Source of the DNA: Malania oleifera
Taxonomy: Eukaryota > Streptophyta > Magnoliopsida > Santalales > Ximeniaceae
Assembly: GCF_029873635.1 (NCBI RefSeq)
Contig: NC_080419.1
Span: 79,964,931 to 80,028,930, forward strand
Reading direction: 5' to 3'
DNA: 64,000 nt
The notes beneath the pieces were generated by a model that was given only the letters and a program-made list of their open reading frames with translations, was not told the origin of the DNA and made no database searches. Below are positions 37,197 to 45,784 of this stretch, one piece after another. A program made the translations under genes and the position numbers. Within the stretch, counting starts at the first letter, position 1. Each line of letters opens with the position of its first letter.

Positions 37197-39300
37197 TGGT
37201 GCCTAAAGTTCTTTGATTAGAAAAACAAGTATTTGCAACCTTCCAATTCGATGACCCAAGCTTGTTCTGAAGTTTGTCAATACCAGCTCAGGCTCGTGAC
37301 TAGTGGGATTTCCATGACCCTGCAAGCAATATAAATTTGAAAAGTAATTCAAAAAAATTCATTCAATCTGCAACAACTCACACTTTTTAATAATTGAATT
37401 TATATATTTGGAACAGTTTGATTCTCAATGCAGTTCAGCTCAATCCAAAGAAAAAAACCAAAACAAGAACCACACCTAGTTCCTATTTATTAGACTTGGA
37501 AGAACCCAATCTGCAAATCAAACCAGCTTCCAGTTTACTTCGGATGATTAGGCTACCTCATCCCAAGTTACATCTTAATGAAAGTAATGTGTGGCAGGAG
37601 TAAATATTTGGTATAATAATTGGTACCAGAAGGAGGCTTTAAAACTGACTTAACTTGATCTTGTACCCCTAAACTTCATAAAGAGGCATCAAAGGCAAAT
37701 TAAATTGTTCGAATCTTTGAGAAGCCAGTGGCATGCACTACAATCTCATCTTTGTTAGAATTTTATTATATTTGAAGAAGTGAACATTGCTGATCAAAAA
37801 AAAAAAAAAACTAGGAGATGTGAACATAGGACCAGTTGAGCAGATCCAATAAGGGACTAGCGCAATCTTCCAAAAATGCTATCAAAATTATCTTTCTCCA
37901 AGTTTGCCCCCATTTACAAGTATGAAGATTTTCCTAAATTTTGCACCCTTTGAATGCAAATCCTAAATCCACTCCTGGCTAAAGGTAACTGAATAAAACA
38001 GATAATTTGGATGAAAGGAATAAGCAAAATGGGCACCCTTAGAGGCTGATTTGGAATTGAAATTCCACAAAAAAGTTTACTTTTTATTTATTTTATTTTT
38101 TTGTGACAGCTGCCCATCATAAAAGCTATATAAATGATCATTTGGTATGGAGGATATGAGTATACCTAAAAGGAGCTGTTTGTGCTAAGGGTGAGAAATC
38201 CAATAAATTGTTTTCTTCTTCATTGCCAGGTGGCTTGCATGACCCATAATTTGAGTTTTTCTTTTATTTCTTCAAAGTGCAGTATATGATCATGGAAAGA
38301 TTTGAAAATTTGGAATAGGAAGTTTGTTTGAAAGCCCGCTCCATGGGTTTTTAGTGTTTTGGAAAAAGCCAAACTAAAATTTTTCAAGATGTTAAACTCC
38401 CTCAAGTTCAAGCATTTTTTTAAATTGATTTAAAAGAAATTTTGAATTGTTAAATGAGGCCCCACCCAGCATCCCTTTGCACCATTTCTTTTTTCTTTTC
38501 TTTTTTTTGGTTTTTTTGGATAAAAGCATAAATATTATTAAGATACGGGAAAGAAATAAACTAAATGGTAGGCAAGATAATCCTCCTCCAGAAAATAAAA
38601 GCAGCAAAGAACAACAAACATTGCAAAGTTTAACAAAGCCATCCAATTTCTTGCATATCAATCAGCTGCGCCCATCTATGCAAACCAACATTCAAGCAAC
38701 ATAAAGAATCCAAGAAGATAACCATGCACCACTCCAAGTACTAAGACATCTTCCTCCAATCAGTGAATCTAGCAGTCCACTCCAATCAAATGCACCTCAC
38801 TACAGCAAAAATTCACAGCTCCAAGTATCTTCCCATCCTTCCTACCACCAAAGAAAGCCCTTGATCTTCTAAGGGAAAAAACTCTCCAAAGAAAAAAAGA
38901 GCACACGCAAAGTTCCCCACAAGCACCTAAAAACCAACTCCAAATATTCCAAGAGAAAGACCATTGCAAAAACAAAATGTGTGTTTGCTTCACCAATCTG
39001 GGAAAAAGAAACAGAGACATCAAAGCTGAACTGAGTTAGGACAGGAAAGGGAGAACATAAGAAAGAAAAAGAATAAATAAAAACAAAGGATATTAGAGAA
39101 GAATTAAGGGAAGAAACGAATAAAAGAGAGACAAACAGAAGAAAAGAGGACCAGAGGTAGAAATGTAAGAACAAAAGGAGGGGATTAATACAATAGAGAG
39201 AGAGAGAGAGAGAGAGAGAGAAATGAGAAAAAAGAAGTTAAGTAATTAGAAAAGAGGACCAGAAGTAGAAATGTAAGAACAAGAGGAGGGGATTAATACA

Positions 39301-39342
<42 letters not shown>

Positions 39343-42300
39343 GAGAAAAAAGAAGTTAAGTAATTCAATTAATTCAAAATAAATAACCATTTGCATCGTA
39401 AGCCTATATTAACAGGAAACAAATAAACTCGTAAGGGTGCGTTTGGTTGGTGGCTAAGGTTGACAGGTCTGGACTGGATTAGATTGCTCTGGCTATAAGA
39501 ATTGTTCTGTCATGCGTTTGATTTGCCATCTGGCCTCTGCCACCACCAGCCCAATGGTCCAACTCCATCGCTGAAAATCCCTGTGTAAATGTTTCCTCAT
39601 TTGCTGCTGCAGACACTGTCACAGCCAGAGGGAGAGCAATATGCTCCAGCTTGGAAAGATCTCTGTCTTGTTGCCACCCTTTGAAGGCGATGACACGAAT
39701 CCGAAGGTGAAGCTCAAGGGACGGGCTGAAGAGTTTGCATTTGCGTGCCTCACTGACAGTCTAAAGTTGTTCAATTTGCAAATTTTTACTAAAAGTTTGA
39801 GGAAGTTTCATAAAATTGTAGAGCAGACGGCGGTCACAAGGCTTTGTTGGGAGTTGCCAGCGGGCAATTTTCGATTGGAGTCTCCAATCAAAGTTCCAGG
39901 CCTTCCAGCCAGTGAAATGAAAAAATCAAAGCTCTGACTGGCAAATTTAATTTCCTAGACAATCTACAAATTACGCTTCACCAAATTCCTGTACCATGCT
40001 CTGTTGGAGAACGCATATCCCACATAAAAGGTATTAGCCCTCTCTTCTCGGTCAGTACAATCTTCTTGGTGTGTTGCATCAAACATGGGCCGAGAGTTCT
40101 AAGCCTAGCCTAGCCTAGCCTAGCCAACAAACCAGACGCATCCTAAAGACAAAAGTAAGACCATCAAAAATTACAGAAGTACCTCAAAGCACATAAATAT
40201 CCAAAATAAACCCCAAAATTACTTGGGGGTCGTTTGGTATCACTGTTAAAAATTATAGAAATGAAAACCAGAAACGAAAATCAAAAACCAAAAACAGAAA
40301 CTAAAAACCAACAACCTATATGATTAACATTTATAAAACTAATACAAATTAAAAACTAAATTAAAAAATATTCATTTTCATCTTTAAACCAAATAATATT
40401 ATAAAATATGATTAAAATAATAAAATTACAAATAGCACATATTAAAATATTTACTATAATAAAAACAAAATTTATTATAATTATTTTACTCAATTGTTCT
40501 ACTTTCAAAATTTGCTTTACAATAAAAATTTTACTAGACATTACAATTGAAATAGTAAAAGTATTTTGTAATTGGATTTATTATTATTTTTGGAAATTTA
40601 TGTATGCTTATCTTTTAAATATATTTAAATTCATATGATCATTTATTTTTTATTTTAATTTAAAAGTGTGTAAAATGAATAATTTAATGCAAAAAAACTA
40701 TTTCTGGATATTGAAATTTTTGGCAACAAGTTGCCAAAACAATTGAGAGCCATAAAATCTGGTTTTCAGCTTTTTGACAAACAGCAGAAAATCGGCAACA
40801 GAAACAAAAAACTGACAACATAAACAAACGCGTCTTTATAACTTGTTTCTTCACTACGGAAAAACAGAAACAGAAAATTAAAAACAGCAACAATACCAAA
40901 CAGGCCCTTAAATTTTTACAATAAGCATCAGTGTCCCAAATTTAAAAAAAAAAAATCCATACTTTATTAAACCTACACATTTTATAAAAAAGATTTAGAA
41001 GGTGGGATGCACTGAGCAAGAACATCTAGCTTGCGGCCTTACAAATAGTAACACACTCGACAGTAAGTAGGATTGCCACGATAATGTGGATCACATTAAG
41101 AAGAACCTTGTCAAAGATCCAGTTACCGAAGACCTCATAAAGCTACTTGTGGAAAGCAAACCACACCGGTTCTGGTTAGAAGAAGGATTGTTGATGACAC
41201 ATTGTAACCAACTCTTTGTCCCTCAAGCTAGTGATCTAAAGAAGACACTATTGGGCGAGTGTAATGACACAATGGAGACAAGTCATCCAGAATGGTATCT
41301 CACTTTGGCTTTTTGAAACAAAGGTACTACTAGCCACACATGCGTGACAAAGTGGTCAAGTATACCTTAACTAGTCTCACCTGCTAGCAAGACAAGGTCG
41401 ATCCAAAGAAGATTTCAAGGTTGTTGGGGCCTCTTTGAGCACCAACGATACCGTGGGAGAGTGTCTCGCTTGACTTTCTCACCAAGCTACCCAAAGTTGG
41501 AGACTCAGGGTCTATACCCGTGGTTATAGACAAGTTTTCAATGTACGATACTTTCATCACACCAGGGTACTTTTCAATAAAGAAGATAGCACAAATGTTC
41601 TTCAAGCATATTTTGAAATATTGGGGTATTTCCGCAGACATTGTCATTGACAGAAACTCGAGATTCATAGTCAACCACTAGACAAAACTTTTCAGAATTT
41701 CCAGTTCACAACTTGACATCTCTTCGAGCTACCATCCATAGAAAGATGGACAGACAGAGATATCCAATGGGCAACTAGAGGAAAACTTACGTCATTTCGT
41801 CACTAGCAACCAAAATAATTAGGTGCAGCTACTCAACGTTGCTCAATTATGTTTCAATGCCCAAAAGAGTTCAACAACTAAAAAGAATCATTTTGAGTTT
41901 GTTACAGGCCAACAGCCACTTTTACCTCACACAATGGGGGAGCCATATAGAGGAAAGAATCTGAGCGCATACATCTTTACCAAAGAATGGAGAAAAAATG
42001 CAGAAATCACCCAAGCTTACTCAGAGAAAGCTTTCAAGTAGATGAAGAAGTGTGCAGATCAAGGGAGAAGACCGTTGCACTTCAACATGGGTAACTTGGT
42101 GCTTGTTAAGCTCCATCAAAAACAAATCAAATTACTATGGGGTCAATATAGGAGAGCTAAAGTTGAAAAGGCCTCTTGCAAGGTTGAATCCAAGTTAGAT
42201 GAAGGTGCATCATGTGTTTCACAGCCACTCAACACCAACACTAAAGATCCAAGCAGAAGTTAGTCAACCAAAGCACCATTGAAGATAGCCTAAGCTAACA

Positions 42301-44720
42301 TAAGAAAAGTTAAAGTCATCCTTGCAAACAAAGTATTCACATCTTCAAGGAAGAAGTGGCATAGGTTCTTAGTGAAGTCGAAAGACCTTGGAGACGAATA
42401 AATCAGTTGAATGTCAACGGAAGCTTACGATTGTACTTAGTGTCAAATTCTATGAGGACATTGGCCTCATAAGTGGGAGAGATTGCCACGAGCCAAGCTT
42501 ATTTAGGGCATTACGCTTACTTGTGACCATTTGCCTCGTGTACATAGGATAGGTAACCATCATGTAAATAATAGTATAACGTCAATTCATGAAGTGTGTT
42601 TATGCCTTAAGTGTAAAATAGGGGTATGAATCCTCGGTTAGATTCATGTTTCCTAGTGTCAAAGCTAGAATAGTATATAAAGCTCTCTAGGAGGAGGATG
42701 AGTGTTCATTTGTAAACGAATTTAGCCTCCTTGCCTCCGTCAAAGGTAGAATACCATATAAAGCTCTTTAGGAGGAGGGTGAATGTTTATCAATCATTGA
42801 AAAATTCACTAGCATTTGTAAACGTGTTCAGCCTCCTTGCCTCAGTCACTAAAAAGGCATCAACATGGCCTATGGAGGTGTTAATGAATTACGTTGCTTC
42901 AATGTTTTCTACGTGATTCTAATTTTTCTTACATGAATTGCTAACTACTTCCCTTTACTTTGCATTCAGTGGTTGTAAATGCATTCTTATGGTAAACCTC
43001 AGTATGCTTTTGGCTAATTAATTATGCCAAAGCACTTTAGCAAGTGCCGCATGGCCTTTCACAAGGTGTGAAGTGTTCAACCCGTGACAATTAGAAATGA
43101 TGCGTCTTGGGAACTTGATCGCCTCACTAACTTTTATAGCATTTGTAGAAGTTCCAGCATTGAAATATAACCAATGAACCCCAATGGATTCTAGATTAAT
43201 GGTCGATTCATGATCGGGTCTTTTTCTAGAAAACTTTTCCCAATGGGAACAAGTTGCAACAATCTCCCTTGGAATCACATCTGGAAGACAACAGCCCCCA
43301 CAAAAATGATTTTTCTTGCTTGGAAGACAATGCACAACAAGATTTTAAACTTTGAAACCTGTGGAAAAGAGGGCTGACCCTCACCAACCAGGAGTTTCCA
43401 TGTATAATGCTAAATCAGTTGACCACATCCTCCTACAACACCCTTGAACTAGGAAGTTTTGAAGCATGGCATTCTCCTTGACTAGGCAGAAGGACCACTG
43501 CCTGCTCTGCAGGATGGGAGTTTTGGGCTAGGAAAGGTGCTCAAGCCACCAAAGAGAACAGGAAAGCTTTGCCATCTTTTGGTGTGCTTGGAAGGAAAGA
43601 AATAGTAGAGCCTTGGAAGGCTCAGTTACACCCCTTCATATTTGTAAAAATCAGGTGGGTTGCTACTTGTAACAGCTGGCACAGTGTGCATTTTTTGAAT
43701 GATCATGATGTAATTCTAGATTTTTGTGACACCCTGTGATCCTTGTTCAGTTTGTGTACGGGGTAGGCATCCCCTTGATGCCCTGTTAAAAATCAAGGCA
43801 AACACTATAATGAGTCAATAACAAGTGCAACGCCCACCACATATTCCTCTCATGTTCACTTGCATTTCAATTATTAACTCCAATAAGTAGCAAACTCTTG
43901 TTTTCTACATATATTAGAATGTATACAAAACACCAAACAGAGTGAAGTTTTGTTCAATTGTATATTTAAACAATCTATTCAACTTTGAAATCCCTTCATG
44001 CATAAAAGTAGGAACAGTGTGTATTTTCTATGAGTATGCTAGAGATTACCATGGGCATACAATGCTTATCTGTTGATAATTTATTCTTGTATTGATGTGT
44101 ATTCTCATGAATGTTCAACAGATTACCTCTATTAACTTTACTAATTAAATATGTCTCCAATGATTATATGATACAAACACTTAATTGGATGCATAGCCTA
44201 TAAGCAACACAAACCAGCTACTTCAGCATACAAGCATATATGCAAGTATGCCTATCTTGCATACTTGGAAATCGCTAGGTAAAAGCAAGAATCATACCCA
44301 TATCCATTGGACGAAAAACACTAGTCCTTATTTCATACAGGATTACAACAAGAGCATTGTGTACAAGGTGTTATAGCACATTATCATCCACATTAAAACA
44401 TGCACACATGTATGCATGTCCGTACATATATATGTTTATATCAGAAAGACATCTTCTATAGTTATTACTCACTAGCTGTTGGCTATGCAGGTAGTAGCTC
44501 ACACAGAATAAAAGATCTATGCTAATTAACCATCATCGAGTAACAGCATACCTTAATATCTTTGCGCAAGACAAGTCTTGAAAGCTTGAAATGAGCAGTA
44601 GGACCATTAGGTAAGCTAATAACTAGAAGAGCATCTACAAGGCAGCCATCCAGTTCACAACATAAACTTTCTAACAACAATGGTTAGGGTAGGGATAAAA
44701 CAAATATTTTTAAGGTGGGG

Positions 44721-44766
<46 letters not shown>

Positions 44767-45752
44767 CCTGCTAACAAAAACACACTCCCAATCCAAATAA
44801 ATTATAGAAGCACAAGACTCCTCAAACCCAAGACCACAAATTTTGAACAGAAGATGCAAATATGGCTTTTATAAGATAGCAAGAATTACCACAAACCTGG
44901 CTCCCTGCGGTTAGTGTGAACAACTATAACAGAGGTGAAATCCTTGTGTTTTGCATATTCTATAATCTGAATTGAAAAAAAATTATAACACTCTAGTTAA
45001 AAAAGTTCATACGACAATAATTCAATGTCAGTCAACTTCTATGCCAACAAAATAAAAGGGAAAAAAAAACATATGAGGTTAATAACCAGCACCTTTTTCA
45101 AATCATAAGTCCCTCTCTTATAGTACTGTGCATTCGGGATAACTGAAAGCAGTTCTGATATAAAAGCAGGTCCCCTCTAAGTACCAAGCAACATATAAAG
45201 CAAAGGTAATATAAACATGTTAGAGATCATTTTGCAGAAGAGATTTTTTTTCAACCCAAGAATTCCGTCAAACATGGGGAAAATTAAAAATGCAATGTGT
45301 CATCCATTAAGCTCAATGGCCCTATGAAAATGATACATGAGGATGGAGAGGACATACAGAAGAATTGAAACGGCAAGTAGTGATTAGAATCTTGGGAGTG
45401 TGTTCATCATTCAAAACTGAACTAAATTCATCTGCATCATTTGCTGCAAACAGCTGCAATTTTACACGTGTGACATAAGTCAACCACAAGCAGCAGAGTG
45501 TAATTTTTTTTATAGCTAATGATTTACAAGACCATAAAATAAATGCATAAGGATTCCTTGTTAGACAGAGGAGAATAGAGAAACTAAGTTCTGAAAAAAT
45601 CCAGGTGTAATGAACTGTCCAGCCCAGACCAAAATTGATGTCATGAGGTTAATTGTATAGCAGTGTGGAAACATGAGATTCAAACTTACAGAAAATTATG
45701 CAGCAGTATGTATGTCTTTTGTGTTTCTATTAGTGTGTTGTGTGTGTGTGTT

Positions 45753-45784
<32 letters not shown>

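Noticed and set aside
44728-44762. (AT)n tract as a regulatory element or origin
   Set aside because: A plain microsatellite in an RPF1 intron with no supporting context.
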